Below, in pieces: positions 24,460-32,310 of a DNA stretch of 64,000 bases (the first letter of the stretch is position 1; the number at the start of each line of letters is the position of its first letter). The stretch spans positions 1 through 64,000 of the forward strand of contig NZ_NNBP01000003.1 in the NCBI RefSeq assembly GCF_002803155.1, written 5' to 3'. Source of the DNA: Streptomyces sp. CB02959. GTDB lineage: Bacteria > Actinomycetota > Actinomycetes > Streptomycetales > Streptomycetaceae. Below the pieces are notes generated by a model, which ran no database searches, was not told where the DNA came from, and worked only from the letters and a program-made list of their open reading frames with translations. Made by a program: the position numbers and the translations under genes.

Positions 24460-25368
24460 CTACGGGTTCCCCCCACCGGGCTCCGGCACCGCCCCCCGCC
24501 CCTCTCCCTCGCACTGGTGGACGGTGGCCCGCGCGTGGGCGAGGAAGCGCCGGGTCAGCGGATGCCCGTGGTGCCGCGGAAAGACGAGCTGCAGCGGCAT
24601 CAGGGGCGCGTCGGGGATCGCCACGAAGGAGACGAACGGGTGCACCCGTTGCCGGCCGATGGACTCCGGTACGACCCCGACGCCCCGGTTCCCGGCCACC
24701 GCCTCCAGCCACTCGTCGAAGTTCCCGCACCGGGCGGCGATTTCCGGCCGCTCCCCGGCCGGCCAGTCCGACTCGTCCGTCGTCCCTCCGACCTCGTTCA
24801 GCACCAACGGCATACGGGCCAGTTCCCGCCAACCGACCTCGTCCCGCGCGGCGAGCGGGGACCGCACCGACACGGCGGCGACCCGCCGCTCGTGCAGCAG
24901 CGTCACGGCCGTCAGGCCCGGCACGGCGGTGTTCCCGCGCAGGATCGCGACATCGACCTCGCCGCCGTCCACCCCCGCCAGTGCCGCGTCCCGCCGGAAG
25001 ACCCGCGCCCCGACCCCGGTCTCCGCCTCGAACCGCTCGATGGCGGCCTGCGGCCAGGTGGCCGGAAATCCCCAGGCGAAGCCGATGCGGAAGAGGGGCA
25101 CATCCGGCGTCGGCAGGAGGGCCGCCTCCAAACGGGGCAGCAGCCCCCGGAGTTCGCCGTACAGCCGCTCGCCGTCCGGGGTGAGCGTGACCTGCCGGGT
25201 GGTGCGCTCCAGGAGGCGGTAGCCGAGCAGTTCCTCCAGGCGGCGGATGGTGCGGCTGACCGTGGGCTGGGAGAGGCCGAGGCGGTCGGCCGCCCGGGTG
25301 AAGTGACGTTCCTCGGCGAGGGCCAGGAAGCAGCGGAGGTGATGCAGCTCGATGCCCGGTGTCGCCAT
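24460..25368 (-). CDS. LysR-family transcriptional regulator
   Basis: A 302-residue LysR regulator. The N-terminal helix-turn-helix (about 5-65) reads LHHLRCFLALAEERHFTRAA then LGLSQPTVSRTIRRLEE. The rest is a periplasmic-binding-like effector domain (about 85-290; FRIGFAWGFPA, VDVAILRG, GVGVVPESIG). The ATG at 25368 is preceded by TAGGAT at a distance that fits either a weak ribosome site or a leaderless -10; an in-frame ATG at 25377 is an alternative. It follows the DHA2 exporter gene on the same strand by 95 nt, so it may regulate that exporter. Confidence 0.87.
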   Translation of the reverse strand: MATPGIELHHLRCFLALAEERHFTRAADRLGLSQPTVSRTIRRLEELLGYRLLERTTRQVTLTPDGERLYGELRGLLPRLEAALLPTPDVPLFRIGFAWGFPATWPQAAIERFEAETGVGARVFRRDAALAGVDGGEVDVAILRGNTAVPGLTAVTLLHERRVAAVSVRSPLAARDEVGWRELARMPLVLNEVGGTTDESDWPAGERPEIAARCGNFDEWLEAVAGNRGVGVVPESIGRQRVHPFVSFVAIPDAPLMPLQLVFPRHHGHPLTRRFLAHARATVHQCEGEGRGAVPEPGGGNP

Positions 25369-25463
25369 GATCGGCATCCTAGGCGGCCCCGCGCCGGCCC
25401 CACCGGGACCGGTGAGCACCCGCCCCCACCGCCTCACGCGTCCACCGCGCCCCGCCCTCCTCC

Positions 25464-27113
25464 TTAAGCACCCCGCCCACCCGACGTCCCGCGCGGCACC
25501 CGCATCCCCACCCGGATCATCAGGAACGCGGCCCCGGCCACCCCGCACAGCAGCCACATCGCCGCCTGGTTGCCCCGCAGGAACAGTTCCCCGGACAGCG
25601 CCTCGGCGGCGCGCCCGTCCAGCCCGGCGTGCGCGCGCAGCAGCCCGGCCCCGGCCACGGGATCGGCCACCGCCCGCGGCACCCACTCCCCGCCCGGCAG
25701 ACCGCGTGCGGCGAGCGCCGCGTCCAGCGCCTCCCGCGCCGCCCGGCGGTGGACCGCCATCCCCACCGCCAACCCGATCGCCCCGCCCAGGTTGTGGAAG
25801 GTCCACGACGCGCCGACCGCCGTCCCGGCCAGCCGCTCCGGTACGGCCGACAGCGCGGCCACGGTGGCCGGTCCCAGGACGAACGCCCAGCCGATCCCCA
25901 TCAGCGCGAACGCCGCCACCACGAAGGCGACCGGGCGGTCCCGGGTGAACTGCGCCTGCAACGCCGCCGACAGGGCGAACGCCGCGAAGCCCCCGCACAG
26001 CAGCAGCCGCGGCGGGAACCGGTCCGCCAGCCGCCCCACCACGGGCGACAGCACCGCCATCACCGCCGTGCACGGCAGCAGCATCAGTCCGCTCACGGTG
26101 GCCCCGTAGTGCCGCACGGACACCAGGTACAGCGGCATCAGGAAGAACGCCAGGCAGTAGAAGAACGCCAGGGAGAAATCGGCGGTGAGCGCGCCGAGGA
26201 AAATGCGGTTCCCGAACAGCCGGAAATCGACGAGGGGCGCCGCCACCTTCCGCTCCACTACGCAGAACACCCCGACACCGACCGTTCCCGCGACCAGCAG
26301 CCCCACAATGCGACCGGACGTCCACCCCCAGGAATCCCCCAATGTGAGAGCGAGAACGAGCGCGGGCAGCGCGAGGCTGATCAATACCAGCCCCGGCCAG
26401 TCCGGCTTTCCGGCGTCCGCGGCCGGGCCCCGCGATTCCCGTACCGCGGATAAGCACACCGCCAGCCCGACAACGGTCAACGGCACGTTCAGCCAGAACA
26501 CCCAGCGCCAGTTCAGCCCGCCGACGACCAGTCCGCCCAGCACCGGCCCGAGCGCCAGCCCGAGCCCGTTGACGCCGTAGAGCGCCCCGATGGCCCTGCC
26601 GCGGTGCGCCGGCGGGAAGGTGTCCGAGACCAGGGCGCCGGTGCTGGTGTAGAGCACGGCGCAGGCGGCCCCCTGGACGAAGCGGCAGACGACCAGCGTC
26701 CCTACGTCCGGCGCGCACCCGGCCGCCAGCGAGGCGGCGCCGAAGACCGCGGTCCCGAGGTACAGCACCCGCCGCCGGCCGTGCCGGTCGGCGAGCCGCC
26801 CCATGGTCACCATGAACATCGACAGCGCGACGATGAAGACATTGACGATCAGCTGGAGTTCGGTGACCGTGGCCCCCATATCCCGCTGAATGGCCGGCGC
26901 CGCGGTATTGACGATGGTGAGGTCGATACAGCCGAGGAAACTGATGAGGCCCAGCCCGGCGAATGCCCGCCACCGGCGGCCCGCCCCGTCCCCGCGCACG
27001 GTCCCTTCAATGGCGGGCCGTACGCACCGCCCTCCCCCGCCACTTGCACACTCAGCGGAATGCACGCACTCGGTCGTCAAGATTCCCCCCTCGGGCCGAT
27101 GGACAGGGTCCAC
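25464..27113 (-). CDS. DHA2-type MFS multidrug exporter
   Basis: A 549-residue major facilitator with about 14 transmembrane segments, of the EmrB/QacA drug:proton antiporter group. Motif A is visible as GRLADRHGRRRVL, and the antiporter motif C region as GALYGVNGLGLALGPVLGG. A DLTIVNTA motif D1-like element is in helix 1. The GTG at 27113 has GGGGGA upstream; a GTG at VRGDG, 39 codons further, is an alternative. It lies upstream of a LysR gene in the same direction and is divergent from a lipoprotein gene. The substrate is unknown. Confidence 0.88.
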   Translation of the reverse strand: MDPVHRPEGGILTTECVHSAECASGGGGRCVRPAIEGTVRGDGAGRRWRAFAGLGLISFLGCIDLTIVNTAAPAIQRDMGATVTELQLIVNVFIVALSMFMVTMGRLADRHGRRRVLYLGTAVFGAASLAAGCAPDVGTLVVCRFVQGAACAVLYTSTGALVSDTFPPAHRGRAIGALYGVNGLGLALGPVLGGLVVGGLNWRWVFWLNVPLTVVGLAVCLSAVRESRGPAADAGKPDWPGLVLISLALPALVLALTLGDSWGWTSGRIVGLLVAGTVGVGVFCVVERKVAAPLVDFRLFGNRIFLGALTADFSLAFFYCLAFFLMPLYLVSVRHYGATVSGLMLLPCTAVMAVLSPVVGRLADRFPPRLLLCGGFAAFALSAALQAQFTRDRPVAFVVAAFALMGIGWAFVLGPATVAALSAVPERLAGTAVGASWTFHNLGGAIGLAVGMAVHRRAAREALDAALAARGLPGGEWVPRAVADPVAGAGLLRAHAGLDGRAAEALSGELFLRGNQAAMWLLCGVAGAAFLMIRVGMRVPRGTSGGRGA

Positions 27114-27382
27114 GCCATTCCCCCGTCATTCACCGATGACGCTAGGTACGGCATCCGGCCCGAACAAATAGCCGCCCCGCCCACCCCATACGCACCGCGC
27201 ATGAATCAGCGGCCGCCGCCCCGGCCCGCACCGCCCGTCACGGGCCGCCCTCCCCCGACGGCTCGACGCTCCGCAGCGGGCGTTAGCGGGGCGTTAGCCG
27301 TACGGCGAGGGAGCATCAGCAGCGGCCGACAGTCTTGTTCTCACGCACCCGGCACACCACTCCGAGAAAACGGGGGACCACC

Positions 27383-27865
27383 ATGTCGCACCGCACCGCA
27401 CTCCACCACGCCCGCAAGGCCGCCGCCGCCGTCGTGATCACCGTCGCCGCGTTCGGGCTCACCGCCTGCCAGGGCGGCGGCACCAGCGCCGCGCCCTCCT
27501 CCACCTCGGCGGGCACCCAGCAGTCCGCCACCGCCGCCGCCAAGACCACCCAGGGCTCCGCCGACAAGACCACCCAAGGCTCCGCCGACAAGGCGCCGTC
27601 GGCCAACCACAAGAAGTCCGGGCTGCGTTGCACGGACCAGATCAACTACGCCGGGGACCCCCGGTCCAACGCCGACATCAACACCATCGGCGAGAAGACC
27701 GGCCACTGCCCCACGCCCGAGAAGGCCGGCGCCCCCGCCAACCCCCCGAAGAAGCCCGGAGTGCGCTGCACCGACCAGATCAACTACGCCGGAGACCCCC
27801 GGTCCAACGCCGACATCAACACCATCGGCGAGAAGACCGGCCACTGCCCGGCGGTCCACCACTAG
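27383..27865 (+). CDS. Lipoprotein with a duplicated 31-residue two-cysteine module
   Basis: A 160-residue secreted lipoprotein that I do not recognise. A signal peptide (HHARKAAAAVVITVAAFG) ends in the lipobox LTAC with the lipidated Cys at 29. A Ser/Thr/Ala-rich linker follows, with an eight-residue direct repeat (KTTQGSAD twice). Two nearly identical 31-residue modules at residues 80-110 and 126-156 begin GLRCTDQINYAG / GVRCTDQINYAG and end EKTGHCP; each has two Cys. Almost identical DNA indicates a recent duplication or recent homogenisation. The ATG at 27383 has GGGGGA upstream. It is divergent from the MFS exporter. No function can be assigned; each module may be a small disulfide-linked fold. 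Confidence 0.82.
   Translation: MSHRTALHHARKAAAAVVITVAAFGLTACQGGGTSAAPSSTSAGTQQSATAAAKTTQGSADKTTQGSADKAPSANHKKSGLRCTDQINYAGDPRSNADINTIGEKTGHCPTPEKAGAPANPPKKPGVRCTDQINYAGDPRSNADINTIGEKTGHCPAVHH
27620..27850 (+). repeat. 93-bp intragenic repeat within the lipoprotein gene
   Basis: Copies at 27620-27712 and 27758-27850 differ at only a few positions, mostly in the first codons, and are separated by 45 nt. They encode the two 31-residue modules. Confidence 0.9.
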
Positions 27866-27992
27866 TGGGTCCGTGCGGTCTCCGCCCGCTCCACCAAAAG
27901 GCCGGCGGCAGGGCGCGTCCCGCGACCGGCGAACCGCACCACCCGGCCCGCTTCGCGCCCGCACGAGGGCGGAAACAGGGGCAAGAACGACA

Positions 27993-28027
27993 GAGCGTCC
28001 CGCCCGGTAAGCCCGGACGGGACGCTC
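27993..28027. terminator. Terminator hairpin between lipoprotein and tRNA-Lys
   Basis: GAGCGTCCCG (27993-28002) pairs with CGGGACGCTC (28018-28027), with further CCGG pairing inside. It lies downstream of both the lipoprotein gene and the convergent tRNA-Lys. Confidence 0.8.
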
Positions 28028-28067
28028 ATGTGCAGTTCGGCGGGGGAACCGCCGGCACTGCTGACGG

Positions 28068-28140
28068 TGGGCCATCAGGGGCTCGAACCCTGAACCAATG
28101 GATTAAAAGTCCACTGCTCTGCCAATTGAGCTAATGGCCC
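28068..28140 (-). tRNA. tRNA-Lys(TTT)
   Basis: A 73-nt cloverleaf with 7-bp acceptor GGGCCAT / ATGGCCC, D-loop AATTGGCA, anticodon loop CTTTTAA giving anticodon TTT, T-loop TTCGAGC and discriminator A. CCA is not encoded. Confidence 0.97.
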
Positions 28141-28456
28141 GCACCGAGCAGCATAGCCCGAGGACGCGCCGCACCCCGAAGGCATTAGGGATCTGGCCGA
28201 TCTACGGCGTGCCGCAGCCGTGCTCCACCGGCCACGATTCCCCGGCCACGGCCGTGCGCCGCGCCCCTGCGAGGCGCCCACGGCCACCACGCCCCCGAGC
28301 GCGCACCCGCCCCGCAACGCACCGGCGCGCACCCCGCCGCCCCGCCCGCGACGCCCCAACGCACAGGGCCCGTACGGCACTTGAGTGCGGTACGGGCCCT
28401 GTGCAGGTCGGGCGGCCTATCGGCGAGTATCAGCCACGCCGTCGGCCGTCATCGAC
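28141..28456. other. Intergenic region upstream of tRNA-Lys
   Basis: The 316 nt hold the tRNA-Lys promoter (minus-strand TATGCT about 12 nt from the tRNA 5' end) and, at the other end, the helicase terminator at 28361-28404. No gene is supported. Confidence 0.6.
28361..28404. terminator. Terminator of the DEAD-box helicase gene
   Basis: GCACAGGGCCCGTAC (28361-28375) and GTACGGGCCCTGTGC (28390-28404) form a perfect 15-bp stem, continued by GCACT / AGTGC inside. It lies 53 nt past the helicase stop (minus strand). Confidence 0.88.
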
Positions 28457-30763
28457 TCAGCCGTTGCGCTTCCAGCGCGGCTTGTCGTCGCGGCGGCCGA
28501 AGCCGGACGCGCTGCCGGAGCCGGACGCGCTGCCGGAGCCGCGGTGGTCGTCCCGCCGGCCGTAGGGACGGTCGCCGGAGGCACGGAAGCCGGAGGCCGG
28601 ACGGCCGGCGGAGCGGTCGTCACGGTTGAACGGGCGGTCGCCGCCGCCGGAACGGTAGCCACCGGAGGGGCGCCCGCCACGGTCGTCACGGTTGAACGGA
28701 CGGGCCGGGCGGTCACCGCGGTCCCGGCCGAAGCCGCCACGGTCGTCACGACGCTCGAAGGTACGGCCGCCACGGTCGTCACGACGGTCCCGGTCCCGGT
28801 CCCGGCCGAAGCCGCCGCGGTCGTCGCGGCGCTCGTCACGACGCTCGAAGGTACGGCCGCTACGGTCGTCACGACGGTCCCGGTCCCGGTCCCGGCCGAA
28901 GCCGCCACGGTCGTCACGACGGTCCCGGCCGAAGCCGCCGCGGTCGTCACGGCGCTCGTCACGACGCTCGAAGGAACGGCCGCCACGGTCGTCACGACGG
29001 TCGTCGCGGCGCTCGAAAGAACGGCCACCGCGCTCCTCGCGACGGTCCCGCCGCTCGAAGTTCCCGCGCTCGTCACGACGCTCACCGCGCCGGTCGTCAC
29101 GGCGGTCGTCACGACGCTCGAAAGAACGGCGGTCGCTCGGCCCGGCCTGCGCCGGCACCACGGCCTCGGCGGTCTGGGCCGCCTCGGCCGCCGCCTCCGC
29201 GGTCGCCTGGGCGTTCGCCGCCAGCGCCTCCGCCGGGTCCTCGCCACGCTCGCGGGCGGCCCGCGCGGTCAGCCGGTCGGCGTCCTCGCGCAGCTCGGTG
29301 GCGCGGCGCTGCAGCCGCTCCAGTTCCTTGGCGAGGACGCTGACCTCGCGCTCCGCCTGCTTGGCGGTGTTGTTCGCCGACTCGGCCTGGACCTCGGTGA
29401 GCGAACGCGCACCGGTGATCCGGGCCAGGTCCTCGTCGAAGGCACCGGCGCCGCCGACGATGTGGCGCGAGGCGTCCACGCCCGCGTCCTCCATCAGGCG
29501 GAAGATCTGCCGGCGCTGGTGCGGCAGCGACAGCGAGACGACGGTGCCGGACTGGCCGGCGCGGGCGGTACGGCCCGAGCGGTGCAGGTAGTCCTTGTGG
29601 TCACCGGCCGGGTCGACGTTCAGGACCAGGTCGATGCCGTCGACGTGGATACCGCGGGCGGCGACGTCGGTGGCGACCAGCGCGTTGAGGTAGCCGTCCT
29701 TGAAGTCCGCGAGCACCCGGGTACGGGCGCCCTGCGTCATGCCGCCGTGCAGCGCGTCCGCCGTCACGCCCGCCTCGATCAGCTGCTCGGCGACCCGCTC
29801 GGCGCCCAGCTGGGTGCGGACGAAGATGATGGTGCGGCCCTTGCGGGCGGCGATCGCGGCGGTGACCGGCGCCTTGTCCTTCGGCTTCACGACGAGGACG
29901 TGGTGGGTCATGGTCGTGACGTTGCCCTGGGCGCTGTCGACCTCGTGGCTGACCGGGTTGGTCAGGTAGCGCTTGACCAGCGTGGAGATCTCGTTCTCCA
30001 TCGTGGCCGAGAACAGCATCCGCTGGCCGCCGTCGGGCACCTGGTCCAGCAGCTCGGTGACCTCGGGCAGGAAGCCCAGGTCGGACATCTGGTCGGCCTC
30101 GTCGAGGACGGCGACCTGGACGTCCGCCAGGGAGCAGGCGCCGCGGTTGATGATGTCGCGCAGTCGGCCCGGGGTGGCGACGAGGATGTCGACGCCGCGC
30201 TCCAGGGCGTAGATCTGGTTGCCCATGGACGTACCGCCGCAGACGACCTTCATCTTCAGGCCGAGCACGTCGCCGTACGGCTGGAGGGCGTCCGCGACCT
30301 GCATTGCGAGCTCACGGGTCGGGGTGAGGATGACCGCACGCGGCTTCTTCTTCTCGGTGCGGCCCTCGGCCAGGCGGGCCAGGGTCGGCAGACCGAAGGA
30401 GAGGGTCTTGCCGGAGCCGGTGCGGCCGCGGCCCAGGATGTCCTTGCCGGCCAGCGCGTCCGGGATGGTCGCGGCCTGGATCGGGAACGGGGTGGTGACA
30501 CCGTTCTGCGCGAGCTTGCGGACGACGCCCTCGGGGAGCCCGAGGTCGGCGAAGGTCACGGTCGGCTCGTCGGCGTCCTCGGCGCCGTCGGCGGCGTCCT
30601 CGGCCACGGCGGGCTCGGCAACCTCGGCCTCGGTGCCGGCGTCGACCGCCGGGGTCGCCTCTACGGCCTCGACGGTCTCGACGGTCTCGACCGTCTCGGG
30701 AGCCGACTGCTCGGACTGCTCGTCGCGTGCGGGCAGGGCGGACTGATCAATGGAAATGGACAT
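28457..30763 (-). CDS. DEAD-box ATP-dependent RNA helicase with RGG/RDDR tail
   Basis: A 768-residue RNA helicase. An acidic N-terminus (1-68) precedes the Q motif (FADLGLPEGVVRKL, TPFPIQ), Walker A GRGRTGSGKT at 111-120, the DEAD motif (VLDEADQM), SAT and, in the second RecA domain, HRSGRTARAGQSG. A long tail from about residue 525 is built of Arg/Asp/Gly repeats (GGFGRDRDRDRRDDR) with FERRDDR units. It is intrinsically disordered and suited to RNA binding or condensate formation. Likely roles are in ribosome assembly or mRNA decay. The ATG at 30763 lacks a strong ribosome site. A promoter about 150 nt upstream would give a leader with a GC hairpin. Confidence 0.92.
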   Translation of the reverse strand: MSISIDQSALPARDEQSEQSAPETVETVETVEAVEATPAVDAGTEAEVAEPAVAEDAADGAEDADEPTVTFADLGLPEGVVRKLAQNGVTTPFPIQAATIPDALAGKDILGRGRTGSGKTLSFGLPTLARLAEGRTEKKKPRAVILTPTRELAMQVADALQPYGDVLGLKMKVVCGGTSMGNQIYALERGVDILVATPGRLRDIINRGACSLADVQVAVLDEADQMSDLGFLPEVTELLDQVPDGGQRMLFSATMENEISTLVKRYLTNPVSHEVDSAQGNVTTMTHHVLVVKPKDKAPVTAAIAARKGRTIIFVRTQLGAERVAEQLIEAGVTADALHGGMTQGARTRVLADFKDGYLNALVATDVAARGIHVDGIDLVLNVDPAGDHKDYLHRSGRTARAGQSGTVVSLSLPHQRRQIFRLMEDAGVDASRHIVGGAGAFDEDLARITGARSLTEVQAESANNTAKQAEREVSVLAKELERLQRRATELREDADRLTARAARERGEDPAEALAANAQATAEAAAEAAQTAEAVVPAQAGPSDRRSFERRDDRRDDRRGERRDERGNFERRDRREERGGRSFERRDDRRDDRGGRSFERRDERRDDRGGFGRDRRDDRGGFGRDRDRDRRDDRSGRTFERRDERRDDRGGFGRDRDRDRRDDRGGRTFERRDDRGGFGRDRGDRPARPFNRDDRGGRPSGGYRSGGGDRPFNRDDRSAGRPASGFRASGDRPYGRRDDHRGSGSASGSGSASGFGRRDDKPRWKRNG
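28690..29130 (-). repeat. Degenerate tandem repeats encoding the Arg/Asp/Gly helicase tail
   Basis: Units of roughly 60-90 nt recur, each encoding combinations of ERRDDRRDDRGGR and GFGRDRDRDRR. The DNA similarity between units suggests expansion by unequal exchange. Confidence 0.65.
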
Positions 30764-30862
30764 GCGAAATGCGAAACCTTCCGGAGTCTCGGCACGCGCC
30801 CACAACTCCGTGTGATTTCACAAAGACCGCCTCTATGCGGTCAGCCACGGCAAGGGAGAGAA

Positions 30863-30885
30863 CGCGCCACACGGCGCGCTTTTTT
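30863..30885 (+). terminator. Intrinsic-terminator-like hairpin with T6 in the helicase leader (antisense orientation)
   Basis: On the plus strand CGCGCC, loop ACAC, GGCGCG is followed by C and six T. No plus-strand gene ends here. On the minus strand it is a hairpin in the 5' leader of the helicase gene. It could stop antisense transcription or act as a leader structure. Confidence 0.55.
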
Positions 30886-30920
30886 CAGGGCGCCGGGCAA
30901 ATGGGATCAAACGATCTACC

Positions 30921-30950
30921 ACCATACGCACCCTTCCCCCCACAAGGCAA
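30921..30950 (-). promoter_or_regulatory. Candidate helicase promoter (TTGCCT-N18-TATGGT)
   Basis: Minus-strand TTGCCT (30950-30945) and TATGGT (30926-30921) are 18 nt apart. Initiation near 30914 would give a leader of about 150 nt containing the hairpin at 30863-30885. Confidence 0.5.
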
Positions 30951-30996
30951 ATGCGCCCCGATCCACCCCGCCCACCCCGGCCCGGGACCACACCTC

Positions 30997-31746
30997 TCAG
31001 ACGTCCCACTCCGCCTGGGGCGACAGCTGCGAGGACAGCGCCGATGACCCGTCCCCCGGCGCGGACGAGTGCGCCGGGGACGACGAGGACGACAGGGACG
31101 CCGCCGCCGACGACTTCGGGGAGAACCTCGGGCTCAAGGGCGACGGACCGGACGCCTGGGCGCCACCGGCCGGCGACGGGGAACCGCCCGACGGCCCGCT
31201 CGGCCGGGCGCTCGGCGAGCCGGAGGCCGGCGCGCTGGGCGGGGACGACGGATGGGCGGGCCGGGACGGCGAGGGCTGCGCGGGCCCCGACGGGCCGACC
31301 GGGCCGGCGGTCCCGCCGTGGGCCGGCCCCGGCTCCGGGCCGGACGGCTTGGCCGGCTGCGGGGGCGCCGACGGCACCGACGACGGCTCGGCGCTCGGCG
31401 ACGCCCCCGCATCGCCCTCCCGGTCCGTCCCGGCGTCCCCGCCCGCCGGCTGCGCGGGGCCGCCGCGGCCCATCCGCCGCGGACCGTCGCCCCGCCCGTC
31501 GGCGGTCAGCCCGCCGGGGCGGTGGGCCTTCCCCTTCCCGTCGCCGTGCCGGGTGGCGCTGCCCGACGGCACGGGCTGTCCGGGATCGCTGACGTTCATA
31601 CAGCCGGCCAGTGAGGCGGCCAGCGCGGAGACGGTCACCGCGGCGGCCGTGACCCGCGCCATCGGGCGCCCGGCCGGCCCGGACGCGGCGGCCCTGGTGG
31701 GGGGCGGATCGACGGCGGACTGCGGGCGAGGGGGCATCGGGCACAC
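30997..31746 (-). CDS. Pro/Ser-rich lipoprotein, unknown function
   Basis: A 249-residue protein with a signal peptide (ARVTAAAVTVSALAASLAGC) whose lipobox LAGC puts the lipidated Cys at 49. The mature part is low-complexity, rich in Pro, Ser, Gly and Ala with scattered charges, and no folded domain can be seen. The GTG at 31746 has GGAGG at ideal spacing; an ATG three codons on is an alternative. It follows the metallopeptidase gene on the same strand by 118 nt. It is probably a surface or wall-associated protein. Confidence 0.7.
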   Translation of the reverse strand: MCPMPPRPQSAVDPPPTRAAASGPAGRPMARVTAAAVTVSALAASLAGCMNVSDPGQPVPSGSATRHGDGKGKAHRPGGLTADGRGDGPRRMGRGGPAQPAGGDAGTDREGDAGASPSAEPSSVPSAPPQPAKPSGPEPGPAHGGTAGPVGPSGPAQPSPSRPAHPSSPPSAPASGSPSARPSGPSGGSPSPAGGAQASGPSPLSPRFSPKSSAAASLSSSSSPAHSSAPGDGSSALSSQLSPQAEWDV

Positions 31747-31864
31747 GGGCGGGACCTCCGGATCCGGAGCGCGGGGACGGCGTCGGACGCCCTGCCCAAC
31801 TCCCGTCCCCCGCCCGAGGACACGCCAGGGCCGGCACGCGCGCCCCCGCCGCCCGCCGCGCCCC

Positions 31865-32215
31865 TCAGCCGTAGCCGAGCGCGTGCAGCCGCGCGTCGTC
31901 GATCCCGAAGTGATGCGCGATCTCGTGAACGACCGTCACTTCCGTCTCCGCGACCACGTCTTCCTTCGTGTCGCACATGCGCAGCGTCGGCCCGCGGTAG
32001 ACGGTGATCCGGTCCGGCAGGACACCCGCGTACCACTCGCCGCGGTCGGTCAGCGGCGTCCCCTCGTACAGGCCGAGCAGCTCCGGGTCGTCGGCCGGCG
32101 GTTCGTCCTCGACGAAGACCGCCACGTTGTCCATCAGCCGGGTCAGTTCCGGCGGGATCCGGTCCAGCGACTCGGCGACCAGTTCCTCGAACTCCTCGCG
32201 CGTCATTTCCAGCAC
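31865..32215 (-). CDS. Minizincin metallopeptidase family protein
   Basis: A 116-residue protein of the small actinobacterial zincin-like family (metallopeptidase family annotated around DUF1025). The zinc-binding motif HEIAHHFGIDDARLH fits HExxH with a downstream Asp ligand. MTREEFEELVAESLDRIP and VAVFVEDEP at the N-terminus are characteristic. The GTG at 32215 gives the usual MLEMTREEF-type start; an ATG at 32206 is an alternative. The gene is divergent from the metallophosphoesterase, with only 95 nt between. The substrate is unknown. Confidence 0.85.
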   Translation of the reverse strand: MLEMTREEFEELVAESLDRIPPELTRLMDNVAVFVEDEPPADDPELLGLYEGTPLTDRGEWYAGVLPDRITVYRGPTLRMCDTKEDVVAETEVTVVHEIAHHFGIDDARLHALGYG

Positions 32216-32310
32216 GCCACCATTGTCCGCCACCGCTCCCCGCCGGCGGGTCCCGCGAGCGGAGCCGCGCCGTCCCGCATGACGGACGGCACAGCGGGCA
32301 TAGGGGACCA

